Shown here: in pieces, positions 55,614-64,000 of the stretch
How the letters are laid out: every line of letters starts with the position of its first letter
Numbering within the stretch: position 1 is the first letter of the stretch
Source of the DNA: Borborobacter arsenicus
GTDB lineage: Bacteria; Pseudomonadota; Alphaproteobacteria; Rhizobiales; Rhizobiaceae
Reading direction: 5' to 3'
Length of the DNA: 64,000 nucleotides
Assembly (NCBI RefSeq): GCF_003934165.1
Contig: NZ_RKST01000006.1
Span: 248,001-312,000 of the forward strand
The notes under the pieces: model-generated
Told to the model about the DNA's origin: nothing
The model's input: the letters and a program-made list of their open reading frames with translations, nothing else
Databases searched by the model: none
Translations under genes and position numbers: made by a program

Positions 55614-55937
55614 TCAGCCCTGGTTGCGCGAAGCCTTTTCGGCGAGACCGGACTGCGATGTCCGCCTTTCAAGCTCGGCAAGCACATCCGACAGCTTCAC
55701 ATCCGCAAGCGCGAGAACGACCAGCCAGTGATAGAGAAGGTCGGCACTCTCCGACACCAGCCCCTTGGTGTCACCGGCAACCGCCGCGATGACCGTCTCG
55801 ACGGCCTCCTCGCCAAGCTTCTTTGCCGCCCGCTCCATGCCCTGCGCGTAAAGCTTGGCAGTCCAGGAATCGGCCGCGCCGGAACGGGCGCGCGTCCCCA
55901 CGATGCGTTCGAGGTCATCCAGCGAAAAATCGGCCAT
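55614..55937 (-). CDS. hisE: Phosphoribosyl-ATP pyrophosphatase
   Basis: The 107-residue enzyme hydrolyses PR-ATP to PR-AMP, the second step of histidine synthesis. The MazG-like motifs [15 protein letters not shown] and [13 protein letters not shown], which bind magnesium, are at residues about 39-53 and 63-75. The separate form without a HisI domain is normal in alphaproteobacteria. The ATG at 55937 has GAGGCACGA before it. It follows hisF by 20 bases. hisG, hisD, hisC and hisI are not in this window. Confidence 0.95.
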   Translation of the reverse strand: MADFSLDDLERIVGTRARSGAADSWTAKLYAQGMERAAKKLGEEAVETVIAAVAGDTKGLVSESADLLYHWLVVLALADVKLSDVLAELERRTSQSGLAEKASRNQG

Positions 55938-55957
55938 TCGTGCCTCGGCGAGCAAGA

Positions 55958-56746
55958 TCAATCAAGCGGCATGTCGAGCCGCATCGGCAAACCCGCTTTT
56001 GCCATGTGTGCCTTGGCTTGCGCAATGGTGTAGGTGCCGAAATGGAAGATCGAGGCGGCAAGGACCGCGGTCGCGTGGCCATCGCGGATGCCCTCGACCA
56101 TGTGGTCGAGCGTGCCGACGCCGCCGCTGGCAATCACCGGCGCGCGCACCGCGTCCGCCACCGCCCGCGTGAGCGCAATATCGTAGCCGGCCTTGGTGCC
56201 GTCACGGTCCATCGAGGTCAGCAGGATTTCGCCTGCCCCCAGATCGACGATCTTGCGGGCGAACTCGACTGCGTCGATGCCGGTCTTTTCCCGTCCGCCA
56301 TGGGTGAAGATTTCCCAGCGGTCGCTTTCGCCTTCCTGCGACACCTTCTTGGCGTCGATGGCAACGACGATGCACTGATTGCCGAATTTATCGGCAGCCT
56401 CGGCGACGAAATCCGGGTTCTTAACCGCAGCGGTGTTGATCGACACCTTGTCGGCCCCGGCAAGCAGCAGCTTTCGGATATCGGCGACCTGGCGCACCCC
56501 GCCACCTACCGTCAGCGGCATGAAGCACTGCTCGGCGGTGCGGGCAACGATGTCGAAGATCGTTTCGCGATTGTCCGACGACGCGGTGATGTCGAGGAAG
56601 CAGAGCTCGTCGGCACCCGCCGCATCATAGGCCTTGGCCGCTTCGACCGGATCGCCGGCATCGATGAGATCGACGAAATTCACGCCCTTGACGACGCGGC
56701 CGTCTTTAACATCCAGACACGGAATAACGCGGGCTTTGAGGGTCAT
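55958..56746 (-). CDS. hisF: Imidazole glycerol phosphate synthase cyclase subunit HisF
   Basis: The 262-residue TIM-barrel subunit makes imidazole glycerol phosphate and AICAR from PRFAR and ammonia supplied by His[25 protein letters not shown] carries the catalytic Asp11-type residue, written here as PCLDVKDG near residue 12. The second catalytic aspartate lies in [15 protein letters not shown] near residue 177. The ATG at 56746 overlaps the hisA stop, so the two are translationally coupled. Confidence 0.97.
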   Translation of the reverse strand: MTLKARVIPCLDVKDGRVVKGVNFVDLIDAGDPVEAAKAYDAAGADELCFLDITASSDNRETIFDIVARTAEQCFMPLTVGGGVRQVADIRKLLLAGADKVSINTAAVKNPDFVAEAADKFGNQCIVVAIDAKKVSQEGESDRWEIFTHGGREKTGIDAVEFARKIVDLGAGEILLTSMDRDGTKAGYDIALTRAVADAVRAPVIASGGVGTLDHMVEGIRDGHATAVLAASIFHFGTYTIAQAKAHMAKAGLPMRLDMPLD

Positions 56747-57507
56747 GTCCGATCCTCGAACAGGCCCGGCTCGGGTTTCAATTTGCCGCTGAGCACGCCG
56801 AGCGCCTCGGCCGGATCGATGCGCCCGTCATAAAGCGCGCGGCCGGAAATGGCGCCTTCGAGCTTTCGCGCATCCGGCATGGTCATGCGCACGATATCGG
56901 CGATCGACGCCAGCCCGCCGGAGGCAATCACCGGTATCGACACCGCATCGGCAAGATCGATGGTTGCATCCCAGTTGATGCCGGCAAGCACGCCGTCACG
57001 ATCAATATCCGTATAGATGATGGCGGCAACGCCGGCGCCTTCAAACTTCTTCGCCAGTTCGATCGCGCCGAGCGAGGAGGCTTCCGCCCAACCTTCCACG
57101 GCGACCTTGCCGCCTTTGGCATCGATGCCGACGGCGACCTTGCCGGGAAAGGCCTTGCAGGCCTGCCTGACCAGTTCGGGATCACGCACGGCAACCGTGC
57201 CGAGAATGACGCGGGCGAGGCCCTTGGCCAGCCACGCCTCGATATCGGCCATGGTACGGATGCCGCCGCCGAGCTGGACCGGGTTCTTCGTCGCCTTCAG
57301 GATCGCCTCGACCGCCGCGCCATTGCGGCTTTCCCCGGCAAAGGCGCCGTTGAGATCGACGACATGCAGCCATTCGAAGCCCTGCTCCTCGAAGGCTTTG
57401 GCTTGGGCGGCCGGATCGGTGTTGTAGACAGTCGCCTGGTCCATATCACCAAGCTTCAGCCGCACGCATTCGCCATCCTTGAGATCGATGGCCGGGAAAA
57501 GGATCAT
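56743..57507 (-). CDS. hisA: ProFAR isomerase HisA
   Basis: The 254-residue TIM-barrel isomerase converts ProFAR to PRFAR. The start [20 protein letters not shown] has the catalytic aspartate at 8, and the second aspartate is in [16 protein letters not shown] near residue 174. [14 protein letters not shown] is the phosphate-binding strand. The ATG at 57507 overlaps the hisH stop; an upstream extension of three residues is excluded by this overlap pattern. It overlaps hisF by four bases at its other end. Confidence 0.97.
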   Translation of the reverse strand: MILFPAIDLKDGECVRLKLGDMDQATVYNTDPAAQAKAFEEQGFEWLHVVDLNGAFAGESRNGAAVEAILKATKNPVQLGGGIRTMADIEAWLAKGLARVILGTVAVRDPELVRQACKAFPGKVAVGIDAKGGKVAVEGWAEASSLGAIELAKKFEGAGVAAIIYTDIDRDGVLAGINWDATIDLADAVSIPVIASGGLASIADIVRMTMPDARKLEGAISGRALYDGRIDPAEALGVLSGKLKPEPGLFEDRT

Positions 57508-58154
57508 GGCTTCCACCTCAGGAAGTTGGCGATGAGGGCCAGGCCGAGCGCCTGGCTCTTTTCGGGATGGAACTGCGTGCCGGCCATATTGTCGCGCGCG
57601 ACGGCAGCGGTGATCTCGCCGCCATAATCGGCAGTGGCCAGCACCTCGCCGGGATTGCGCGCATCAAGGTGGTAGGAGTGTACGAAATAGGCGTGCAAAC
57701 CGCTCTCACCCGTCGCGATGCCGTCGAACAACGGATGCGAATGTTTCACGTGAATCGTGTTCCAGCCGATCTGCGGCACCTTGAGCGCAGGATCGGACGG
57801 GTTGATTTCCTTCACATCGCCGGCAATCCAGCCCAGCCCCCTGGTGATCGTCTTTTCCAGCCCGCGCTCGGACATCAGCTGCATGCCGACGCAGATGCCG
57901 AGGAACGGCCGGCCCTGCTTGATCGCGGCAGTCTCAAGTGCTTCGATCATGCCCGGCACGGCGTCGAGCCCGGCGCGGCAGTCGGCATAGGCCCCCACGC
58001 CCGGCAGTACGATGCGGTCGGCCGACCGCACCCGGTCGGCATCCGATGTCAGTTCGATCTCGGCGGATATTCCCGCTTCGCGCGCTGCCCGCTCGAAGGC
58101 CTTGGTGGCCGAGCGCAGATTGCCCGAACCGTAATCGATGATCGCGACGCGCAT
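57504..58154 (-). CDS. hisH: Imidazole glycerol phosphate synthase glutaminase subunit HisH
   Basis: The 216-residue class I glutamine amidotransferase supplies ammonia to HisF. The nucleophile cysteine lies in [10 protein letters not shown] near residue 86, the histidine and glutamate of the triad in [10 protein letters not shown] near residue 197. The oxyanion strand [13 protein letters not shown] follows the start. The ATG at 58154 begins MRVAIIDYG. It follows the DUF2628 gene by one base and is coupled to hisA by a four-base overlap. Confidence 0.97.
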   Translation of the reverse strand: MRVAIIDYGSGNLRSATKAFERAAREAGISAEIELTSDADRVRSADRIVLPGVGAYADCRAGLDAVPGMIEALETAAIKQGRPFLGICVGMQLMSERGLEKTITRGLGWIAGDVKEINPSDPALKVPQIGWNTIHVKHSHPLFDGIATGESGLHAYFVHSYHLDARNPGEVLATADYGGEITAAVARDNMAGTQFHPEKSQALGLALIANFLRWKP

Positions 58155-58155
58155 G

Positions 58156-58629
58156 TCAGGCCCTTCCGGGATAGTGCAGCAGGCCAAGCGCGGGAGCCGC
58201 CGGCTTCGGCCTCACCGCCTGCGGTGTCGGGACAGCCAGGGGCTCCGCTTCGTGCTGGGAAAGATCGGCTTCGCCCAGATAGCGCATCTCGGCATCCGAC
58301 GCGGTATCCGCATCCACCACGCCCCACTCGCGCCAGCCGCGTCGGCGATAGGCAGCCAGTCGAAGTGCTGGCCCCTCCAGCCCGACATAGAGCGACACCA
58401 GCAGCGACAATAGCGAGCCAGCGAGGCCGAAGCCCGCCACTTCGCCCAATGCGGTCAGGATGAGGGCTGCCGCAAAGGCGAGTGCTGCTTCGATCCAAAG
58501 ACGATGCCAGATGAGCCAGAGCGGCGGGACCAGGAACGCGATAAGCGAGAAGCCGTCGCGCACGAGCTTCGCATCGGCCGGCGCGTCGGCGCTCCGTCCC
58601 GGCGGCTCCATGACGACATAGCTAGCCAT
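58156..58629 (-). CDS. DUF2628 inner-membrane protein in the his operon
   Basis: The 157-residue protein has a DUF2628 core with two or three hydrophobic segments: [19 protein letters not shown] (about 27-45), [19 protein letters not shown] (about 49-67) and [16 protein letters not shown] (about 70-85). The C-terminal half is soluble and proline-rich ([18 protein letters not shown]). It is placed six bases after hisB and one base before hisH, so it must be expressed with them. This insertion is common in rhizobial his operons, but no function is known. A part in histidine synthesis is not evident from sequence. Confidence 0.87.
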   Translation of the reverse strand: MASYVVMEPPGRSADAPADAKLVRDGFSLIAFLVPPLWLIWHRLWIEAALAFAAALILTALGEVAGFGLAGSLLSLLVSLYVGLEGPALRLAAYRRRGWREWGVVDADTASDAEMRYLGEADLSQHEAEPLAVPTPQAVRPKPAAPALGLLHYPGRA

Positions 58630-58635
58630 CGGCGT

Positions 58636-59235
58636 TCAACCCTTCAGCGAACCCTTGGTGGACGGAACGGCATCGGGCTGGCGCGGGTCGCGCTCCAGCG
58701 CCGTGCGCAGCACACGCGCCACCGCCTTGAAACAGGTTTCGGCGATATGATGATTATTGGCGCCGTGCAGATTGGTGACGTGCAGCGTGATGCCGGCATT
58801 CTGCGCCAGCGCCTGGAAGAACTCCCGCACCAGTTCGGTGTCGAAGGTGCCGATCTTGGGCGCGGAGAAATTGACGTCCCAGACCAGGAACGGCCGGCCC
58901 GACACATCTATCGCCGCGCGCGTCAGCGTCTCGTCCATGGCGAGATCGATCGAGGCATAGCGCATGATGCCGCGCCGGTCGCCGAGCGCCTTGGACAGGG
59001 CCTGGCCAAGCACGATACCGGTGTCCTCGACGGTGTGATGATCGTCGATATGCAGGTCGCCTTTCGCCTTCACCGTCATGTCGATCAACGAATGGCGCGA
59101 CAATTGATCGAGCATGTGATCGAAGAAGCCGACGCCCGTGGCCATGTCCGAGCGGCCGGTGCCGTCGACATGAACCGAAGCGGAGATCTCGGTTTCCTTG
59201 GTCTTGCGGCTGATTTCGGCGACGCGAGCGCTCAT
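58636..59235 (-). CDS. hisB: Imidazoleglycerol-phosphate dehydratase
   Basis: The 199-residue enzyme dehydrates IGP in histidine synthesis and is the monofunctional form without the phosphatase domain of enterics. The metal-binding histidine motifs [13 protein letters not shown] near residue 42, [15 protein letters not shown] near residue 63 and [17 protein letters not shown] near residue 158 are complete. I chose the ATG at 59235 ([10 protein letters not shown]) with AGGGAC upstream. It is the first gene of the his set here and is divergent from hslV. Confidence 0.96.
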   Translation of the reverse strand: MSARVAEISRKTKETEISASVHVDGTGRSDMATGVGFFDHMLDQLSRHSLIDMTVKAKGDLHIDDHHTVEDTGIVLGQALSKALGDRRGIMRYASIDLAMDETLTRAAIDVSGRPFLVWDVNFSAPKIGTFDTELVREFFQALAQNAGITLHVTNLHGANNHHIAETCFKAVARVLRTALERDPRQPDAVPSTKGSLKG

Positions 59236-59424
59236 GGCAGGTCCCTGCATTGAAAAATCAAGGGCCTTCTATCAGCATGGAAGGGGGATTTCCAGTTGGC
59301 ACGGGCGAAGCTTTCCCATTGCCGTCCTGCCCTTTGCAATCCGTCCGGCCGCGCATACATAATGCCCGACTATACTCGTAGAGCGCCGCTGTCTTATCGA
59401 GGCGGCGCGAAATCGGAGCTTTCA

Positions 59425-59973
59425 ATGTCCAATGAATTGACCATGCATGCCACCACGATCATCACCGTGCGCAAAGGCGGCAAGGTGGTGATCGCCGGCG
59501 ACGGCCAGGTGAGCCTCGGCCAGACCATCATGAAGGGCAATGCCAAGAAGGTCAGGCGGATCGGCAAGGGCAATGTGATTGCCGGCTTTGCCGGGGCGAC
59601 CGCCGATGCCTTTACCCTGCTCGAGCGGCTGGAAACCAAGCTTGAGCAATATCCCGACCAGCTCACCCGCGCCTGCGTGGAACTGGCCAAGGACTGGCGC
59701 ACCGACCGCTATCTGCGCCGACTGGAAGCGATGATGCTGGTCGCCGACAAGAATGTCTCGCTGGCGCTCACCGGCACCGGAGACGTGCTTGAGCCGGAAC
59801 ATGGCGTGATGGCGATCGGCTCAGGCGGCAATTACGCGCTGGCGGCCGCACGCGCGCTGATCGACACCGACAAGGATGCGGAGGAAATCGCGCGCAAGGC
59901 GATGGAAATCGCCGCCGACATCTGCGTCTACACCAACCACAGCTTTGTCATCGAAACGCTCGATGCCGCCTGA
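59425..59973 (+). CDS. hslV: ATP-dependent protease proteolytic subunit HslV
   Basis: The 182-residue peptidase forms a double hexamer and degrades proteins unfolded by HslU. The short propeptide MSNELTMHA is followed by [19 protein letters not shown], so the catalytic N-terminal threonine is residue 10 after processing. VGKGN-type loops and [14 protein letters not shown] are normal. The ATG at 59425 has CGGAGC upstream; the frame is open further without similarity. In the 189-base gap to hisB a TATACT at about 59371 could be a -10 box. Two other genes separate it from hslU. Confidence 0.96.
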   Translation: MSNELTMHATTIITVRKGGKVVIAGDGQVSLGQTIMKGNAKKVRRIGKGNVIAGFAGATADAFTLLERLETKLEQYPDQLTRACVELAKDWRTDRYLRRLEAMMLVADKNVSLALTGTGDVLEPEHGVMAIGSGGNYALAAARALIDTDKDAEEIARKAMEIAADICVYTNHSFVIETLDAA

Positions 59974-60484
59974 ACGAGGCGAGCACTATAGCTTTCGGCC
60001 TGTCACCAGGGCCGATCTGTCGCTGATCCGCCAGTGGCTCGCCAGGCCGCATGTCGCGGCCTGGTGGGACGATGCGGAAACCGAGATCGGCCAGATAAGC
60101 GAGCATATCGACAGCATCTCGGTCGAGCCGCTCATCGTGGAACTGGACGGCAGGCCGATCGCCTATCTCCAGAGTTACGATCCGCATCTGGAAGACGATC
60201 ATCCCTATGCCGACCAACCCTTCGGTACGCTGGGCATCGACCTCACCATCGGCGAGCCGGAACTGATCGGCATTGGCCATGGTTCAGCCATGATCCGGCA
60301 ATTCGTGCAGGAACTGTTCGACGAGGGTGTGCCGCGCGTCGTCATCGACCCGGACCCGACCAATACTCGCGCAATCCGCGCTTATGAAAAGGCCGGATTC
60401 AGGCCGATCGGCCGCCGGCAGTCACAATATGGCGATGCGCTGCTGATGGCGATCGAGGCCGGTGGAGAAGATAAGAATGACTGA
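59963..60484 (+). CDS. GNAT acetyltransferase, AAC(6')-like
   Basis: The 173-residue acetyltransferase begins [27 protein letters not shown] (read as two parts: [18 protein letters not shown] and PHVAAWWDD), the N-terminal pattern shared by AAC(6') enzymes and siderophore-related acetyltransferases. The acetyl-CoA loop is [14 protein letters not shown] near residue 110, and [13 protein letters not shown] near residue 140 is the standard motif B end. The ATG at 59963 lies inside hslV, overlapping it by 11 bases in another frame. The substrate is unknown; similarity to aminoglycoside enzymes is not enough to predict resistance. It overlaps the DUF2585 gene at its 3' end. Confidence 0.88.
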   Translation: MPPERGEHYSFRPVTRADLSLIRQWLARPHVAAWWDDAETEIGQISEHIDSISVEPLIVELDGRPIAYLQSYDPHLEDDHPYADQPFGTLGIDLTIGEPELIGIGHGSAMIRQFVQELFDEGVPRVVIDPDPTNTRAIRAYEKAGFRPIGRRQSQYGDALLMAIEAGGEDKND

Positions 60485-61079
60485 AGTGGATCGGGACAAA
60501 CCGGCGCTGTGGCAAGCCGTCTCCTGGCAAACAGGCCTTGCGCTCGTCGTCGGCCTTGTCGCCCTTCAGGCACTGACCCTCTACGCCATGGGCCGCATTC
60601 CGATCTGCGAATGCGGCACGGTGAAGCTGTGGCATGGCGTGGTGATCAGTTCGGAGAACTCCCAGCATCTGTCCGACTGGTATACGCCTTCGCACATCAT
60701 TCATGGCTTCCTGTTCTATGCGCTGGCGTGGTTCCTGTTTCCGCGATCGTCGATATGGTTCCGGCTGATATTCGCCCTGCTGATAGAGGGCGGCTGGGAA
60801 ATCCTGGAAAACAGCCCCATCATCATCGAGCGCTACCGTGCCCAGACCATCTCGCTCGATTACTACGGCGATTCCATCATCAATTCCGTTGCCGACACGC
60901 TGGCGATGGTGCTGGGCTTTGTGATGGCGGCAAGGCTTCCTATATGGAGCATCGTAGCGCTCGCGCTTGTCTTCGAAATCGCGGTTGGCTTCGTCATTCG
61001 CGACAATCTGACCCTCAATGTGATCATGCTGCTGCACCCCTTCGAAACCATTCGGCAGTGGCAAGCTGGACCGGTATAG
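60477..61079 (+). CDS. DUF2585 (UPF0314) membrane protein
   Basis: The 200-residue integral membrane protein belongs to UPF0314/DUF2585, found in alphaproteobacteria. Four or five hydrophobic segments are visible: about 20-38 ([19 protein letters not shown]), 75-92, 97-112, 140-158 and 160-178. Between segments 1 and 2 is the conserved [12 protein letters not shown], and [19 protein letters not shown] carries conserved histidines. [17 protein letters not shown] follows. The ATG at 60477 overlaps the end of the acetyltransferase gene by eight bases, and the gene ends two bases before hslU. Function unknown; its place inside the hslVU unit is conserved in the group, as I recall. Confidence 0.88.
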   Translation: MTEVDRDKPALWQAVSWQTGLALVVGLVALQALTLYAMGRIPICECGTVKLWHGVVISSENSQHLSDWYTPSHIIHGFLFYALAWFLFPRSSIWFRLIFALLIEGGWEILENSPIIIERYRAQTISLDYYGDSIINSVADTLAMVLGFVMAARLPIWSIVALALVFEIAVGFVIRDNLTLNVIMLLHPFETIRQWQAGPV

Positions 61080-61081
61080 AC

Positions 61082-62395
61082 ATGACGACATTTTCTCCGC
61101 GTGAAATCGTTTCGGAACTCGACCGCTTCATCATCGGCCAGAAGGACGCCAAGCGCGCAGTGGCGATTGCGCTGCGCAATCGCTGGCGCCGGCAGCAGCT
61201 CGAAGGCGACATGCGTGAAGAGGTGATGCCGAAGAATATCCTGATGATCGGCCCCACCGGCGTCGGCAAGACCGAAATCTCACGCCGGCTTGCCCGGCTG
61301 GCTGGCGCCCCCTTCATCAAGGTAGAGGCAACCAAATTCACCGAGGTCGGCTATGTCGGCCGCGACGTCGAGCAGATCGTGCGCGACCTGGTCGAGGTGG
61401 CAATCGGCCTGGTGCGTGAAAAGATGCGCGAGGACGTCAAGGCGCGCGCCCATATCAATGCCGAGGAACGCGTGCTGGAAGCGCTGGTCGGCAAGACGGC
61501 GAGCCCCGCCACCCGCGACAGCTTCCGCAAGAAGCTGCGCAATGGCGAGCTCGACGACAAGGAAATCGAGATCGAAGTGGCCGACACCGGAACCGGCGGC
61601 ATGCCGGGTTTCGAGATTCCAGGCATGCCCGGAGCCAATATCGGTGTCATGAACATCAATGACATGCTGTCCAAGGCCATGGGTGGCCAGCGCACCAAAT
61701 TGCGCAAGACGACCGTGAAGGAATCCTATGGGCTCCTGATCGAGGACGAGTCCGACAAGCTTCTCGACCAGGACGAGGTGGTTCGCCGGGCGCTGGAGAC
61801 GACACAGGAGGACGGCATCGTCTTCCTCGACGAGATCGACAAGATTGCCAACCGCGAAGGCGGCATGGGGGCCGGTGTCTCGCGCGAAGGCGTGCAGCGC
61901 GACCTGTTGCCCCTGGTCGAGGGTACCACGGTAGCCACCAAATACGGGCCGGTGAAGACCGACCATATATTGTTCATCGCTTCCGGCGCGTTCCAGGTCG
62001 CCAAGCCGTCCGACCTTTTGCCGGAGCTGCAGGGCCGCCTGCCGATCCGCGTCGAATTGCGCGCGCTGGAGAAGGAGGATTTCCGCCGCATCCTCACCGA
62101 GACCGAGGCAAGCCTCATCAAGCAATATGTTGCGCTGATGGGAACGGAAGGTGTTGCGCTGGAATTCACCGACGACGCCATCGACGCGCTGGCCGGGATC
62201 GCCGTCGATCTCAACGCCAGCGTCGAGAATATCGGCGCACGCCGGTTGCAGACGGTGATGGAGCGGGTGCTCGACGAGATTTCCTACAATGCCCCGGACC
62301 AGTCCGGCACGACACTCACCATCGATGCCGCCTATGTCGAAAAACATGTCGGCGACCTGTCGCGCAACACAGATTTGTCGCGATTCATCCTATAA
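61082..62395 (+). CDS. hslU: ATP-dependent protease ATPase subunit HslU
   Basis: The 437-residue AAA+ unfoldase works with HslV. Walker A is [19 protein letters not shown] near residue 58, the pore motif is [11 protein letters not shown] near residue 88, Walker B is [11 protein letters not shown] near residue 246, and the arginine region [12 protein letters not shown] and sensor 2 [13 protein letters not shown] are present. The I-domain lies between about 110 and 240. The C-terminal DLSRFIL is the tail that docks on HslV. The ATG at 61082 begins [19 protein letters not shown]. It is two bases after the DUF2585 gene. Confidence 0.97.
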   Translation: MTTFSPREIVSELDRFIIGQKDAKRAVAIALRNRWRRQQLEGDMREEVMPKNILMIGPTGVGKTEISRRLARLAGAPFIKVEATKFTEVGYVGRDVEQIVRDLVEVAIGLVREKMREDVKARAHINAEERVLEALVGKTASPATRDSFRKKLRNGELDDKEIEIEVADTGTGGMPGFEIPGMPGANIGVMNINDMLSKAMGGQRTKLRKTTVKESYGLLIEDESDKLLDQDEVVRRALETTQEDGIVFLDEIDKIANREGGMGAGVSREGVQRDLLPLVEGTTVATKYGPVKTDHILFIASGAFQVAKPSDLLPELQGRLPIRVELRALEKEDFRRILTETEASLIKQYVALMGTEGVALEFTDDAIDALAGIAVDLNASVENIGARRLQTVMERVLDEISYNAPDQSGTTLTIDAAYVEKHVGDLSRNTDLSRFIL

Positions 62396-62543
62396 GCACC
62401 GGCTCGGGCCACTTCCCGAGCCAAAGCGCAAGGCAGTCCGGCTTGTCCTGCCGGGCATAAAGCGCTCGACTCGGCCGAGCGCTTTGGCTAGGTCGTGACG
62501 AACTCGAGGTCCGGAAAAACGACGGCAAGGTCCCGGCGACGGC

Positions 62544-63503
62544 ATGAAGACATCTCATCTGCTGGCATTATTTCTGGCGACAGCCGCCTGCATTCCGCAG
62601 GTGCAGGCGCAAACAATCGTCGCGCCGGGCAATCGCCATCTGGAGCAGCCGGCCGTGCCGGGTGCCTCGTCGAGGCGGACCAAGGCGGGCAACTCCACCT
62701 TCGACGCGAAATACCGCAAGGTCTATGCGCTGCTGAAGAACGATGCCGATCTGCGTCGGAAAATCCGGTCGACGGCTGCGGCCTATGGCATCGATCCCAT
62801 CCATATCGCCGGCGCAATCGTGGGCGAGCACACCTACAATGTCGACGCCTATGACCGGCTGCAGACCTATTATGTAAAGGCGGTCTCGTATCTCTCCAGC
62901 CGGCTGAACTTCAGTTATCGCGGCGAAACAATCGGCGACTTTGTCAAACGGCTCGAATTCGAGACCTGCGCGGCCAAGACCGAGAGCTATGATTTGTGGT
63001 CCTGCCGTGAGCGGGTATGGGACCGGAATTTTCGGGGAAAGACGGTTGATGGAACCAGTTTTCCCGACAACCGATTCAGCGCCACTTTTTTCCAGCCGCT
63101 CTATGCAGGCCAGACCTTCGGCATCGGCCAGCTAAACCCGTTGACCGCACTGCAGATGAGCGACCTCGTGCACAGGGTGTCGGGCCTGCCCAAGCTCGAC
63201 GCGAGCGACTCCAATCGCGTCTATGAGACGATCATGGACCCGGACCTCACCCTGCCCTATGTCGCCGCGACGCTGAAAACCGCTATCGACGCCTATAGCG
63301 ACATCGCCGGCTTCGACATTTCGGGAAATCCCGGCATTACGGCGACGCTCTACAATGTAGGCAACCCGGAAGAGCGCGCTTATGCGTTGCGGGCCGAAAA
63401 CCGGAGACGGCTCGAAGAAGGCCAGCAGGTCCGGCTGCCGGAAGAAAATTACTATGGCTGGCTGGTGAACGACAAACTGCCGGAATTGCAGGCGCTGTTT
63501 TAG
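62544..63503 (+). CDS. Secreted DUF1402 family protein
   Basis: The 319-residue protein has a signal peptide (MKTSHLLALFLATAACIPQVQAQ, cleavage after about residue 22, quoted in part as LLALFLATAACIPQVQA) and a DUF1402 body. AAYGIDPIHIAGAIVGEHTYN near residue 85 and GQTFGIGQLNPLTALQM near residue 190 resemble the glutamate and GxGQ-type motifs of lytic transglycosylase folds, so a peptidoglycan-active role is possible but unproven. Three cysteines (about 142, 152 and the signal region) may form a disulfide. The ATG at 62544 lies 148 bases after hslU. It ends before a palindromic repeat pair. The family has no assigned function. Confidence 0.86.
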   Translation: MKTSHLLALFLATAACIPQVQAQTIVAPGNRHLEQPAVPGASSRRTKAGNSTFDAKYRKVYALLKNDADLRRKIRSTAAAYGIDPIHIAGAIVGEHTYNVDAYDRLQTYYVKAVSYLSSRLNFSYRGETIGDFVKRLEFETCAAKTESYDLWSCRERVWDRNFRGKTVDGTSFPDNRFSATFFQPLYAGQTFGIGQLNPLTALQMSDLVHRVSGLPKLDASDSNRVYETIMDPDLTLPYVAATLKTAIDAYSDIAGFDISGNPGITATLYNVGNPEERAYALRAENRRRLEEGQQVRLPEENYYGWLVNDKLPELQALF

Positions 63504-63554
63504 GGCCTTTTTTGCCTTCCCTCTGCTGGCGAGGTGGCCGTAGATCGACATAAC

Positions 63555-63690
63555 CTCCACCCCTAACCCCTCCCCACAAGGGGGAAGGGAAACTGTGCCG
63601 TATTGCCCGGCGCCAATCTTCACCGTTCTGGGTTGCTATGGCAGGAAAATCGTCCCCCTCCCCCTTGTGGGGACGGGTTAGGGGTGGGGG
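63555..63690. repeat. Inverted pair of CCCCTCCCC/AAGGGG palindromic repeats
   Basis: The left unit at 63555-63592 begins TCCACCCCTAACCCC and contains CCCCACAAGGGGGAAGGG. The right unit at 63650-63690 is nearly its reverse complement, ending GGGTTAGGGGTGGGGG. Together they can fold into one long hairpin with a loop of about 57 bases. They fill most of the 232-base gap between two convergent genes, a usual site for such REP-like units, and may end transcripts from both sides. The hrpB insertion at 9181 is of similar type. Confidence 0.82.
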
Positions 63691-63735
63691 TACAAGCCGG
63701 TTAAGCTCCGCAGACAATTCGTCTACACGCTGCCC

Positions 63736-64000
63736 TCAGCGCTGACGCGTGCGGGCCTTCTCAACCTGCGCGATCAGGCCCTTGATGTCGTCCTCGCCCA
63801 GCCGGCCGATGCTGACGGCCAGAATATTGGCGAGTTCCGTTGCCGCCGGCGACAGGCCGGACGTGTCGATGACGATGCGCGGATGCGAATTCTCGGCCAG
63901 GCGCTGCAATTCCTCGGCATCGTCCCAGATGATATTGAAATAGCCAATGATCTTCTGGATCATTGCCCAGGTCGGGACACCGCGCCTGCCATGCTCGAGC
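63736..64000 (-). CDS. Hypothetical protein, C-terminal part (cut by window edge)
   Basis: An open frame on the minus strand enters the window at 64000 and ends at a stop at 63736. About 87 codons are visible, reading LEHGRRGVPTWAMIQKIIGY at the window edge and ending VEKARTRQR. The visible part looks like the end of a soluble helical protein with one hydrophobic patch (TELANILAVSIGRL). An internal ATG at 63963 could give a 75-residue protein, but the open frame continues without a stop to the edge, so a longer gene is more likely. I do not recognise the family. Confidence 0.6.
   Translation of the reverse strand, partial: LEHGRRGVPTWAMIQKIIGYFNIIWDDAEELQRLAENSHPRIVIDTSGLSPAATELANILAVSIGRLGEDDIKGLIAQVEKARTRQR

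Noticed and set aside
60477-60484. Frameshift between the acetyltransferase and DUF2585 genes
   Set aside because: Both proteins are complete with normal ends; the overlap is an ordinary operon junction.
59963-60484. Calling the GNAT gene an aminoglycoside resistance determinant
   Set aside because: The resemblance to AAC(6') is at fold and N-terminal pattern level only, and it sits in a housekeeping operon.
1-64000. CRISPR array, prophage, integrative element, toxin-antitoxin pair or defence island
   Set aside because: No direct-repeat array, integrase, transposase, tRNA-att duplication or defence-type domain was seen; genes are conserved core.

Overview
This window looks like ordinary chromosomal core from an alphaproteobacterium of the order Hyphomicrobiales (Rhizobiales), most like Mesorhizobium and its Phyllobacteriaceae relatives. 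This is inferred from gene content and order: chvI-chvG-hprK-EIIA-HPr-ahcY on one strand, the split hslV/hslU operon, hisB-(DUF2628)-hisHAFE-coaA, a DivL-type kinase next to a TsaE fusion, addBA with trxA, and actSR. Dispersed intergenic repeats typical of this order support it. DNA is GC-rich and gene-dense. I see no tRNA or rRNA gene, insertion sequence, prophage, CRISPR array or recognisable defence island. Both ends cut genes.

Layout. 1-3.7 kb: 3' end of pyrF, a DUF1330 protein, the PHA depolymerase phaZ with PhaR-like sites upstream, and a convergent phnN/DUF1045 pair. 3.9-10.2 kb: two adjacent ~80-bp palindromic elements in front of a YnjBCD-type ABC transporter, coupled by stop/start overlap to helicase HrpB, which carries an in-frame palindromic repeat. 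10.2-12.3 kb: ActS/ActR (RegB/RegA) redox two-component system. 12.4-19.2 kb (minus): glnD, murJ, trpS, a universal stress protein and nfuA, the last with an Irr-type iron-control motif at its promoter. 19.4-21.7 kb: a YegD-like Hsp70 protein and an Rsm22-type methyltransferase with four candidate Fe-S cysteines. 21.7-27.9 kb: mutS and malic enzyme maeB transcribed divergently, then an adenosine-kinase-like PfkB protein. 28.1-33.0 kb: a cobalamin riboswitch controlling btuB and a B12 ABC transporter (btuF, btuC, btuD), closed by a terminator shared with trxA.

33.0-45.0 kb (minus): divL, a TsaE-AmgK fusion, murU, addB, addA and trxA. The fusion and MurU suggest the anhydro-muropeptide recycling route. 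45.3-50.8 kb (minus): the ChvI/ChvG envelope-stress system, then a short HPr kinase, EIIA(Man) and HPr (a regulatory PTS without a transporter here), then ahcY with two dyads before it. 51.1-54.6 kb (plus): pckA, arfB, a Kbp/LysM protein and alkB. 54.6-59.2 kb (minus): histidine genes and coaA. 59.4-62.4 kb: hslV, a GNAT acetyltransferase, a DUF2585 membrane protein and hslU. 62.5-64 kb: a secreted DUF1402 protein, a palindromic repeat pair, and a cut-off gene.

The content is mostly conserved housekeeping, and I do not see an obvious undescribed multi-gene system. The best second-look items are non-coding or domain-level: the paired palindromes at 3909-4080, repeats that have become protein sequence (hrpB and the TsaE-AmgK fusion), the tyrosine in the DivL phosphoacceptor position, the two genes lodged between hslV and hslU, and the regulatory dyads before ahcY, nfuA, phaZ and pckA. 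Where a start codon is ambiguous it is stated.
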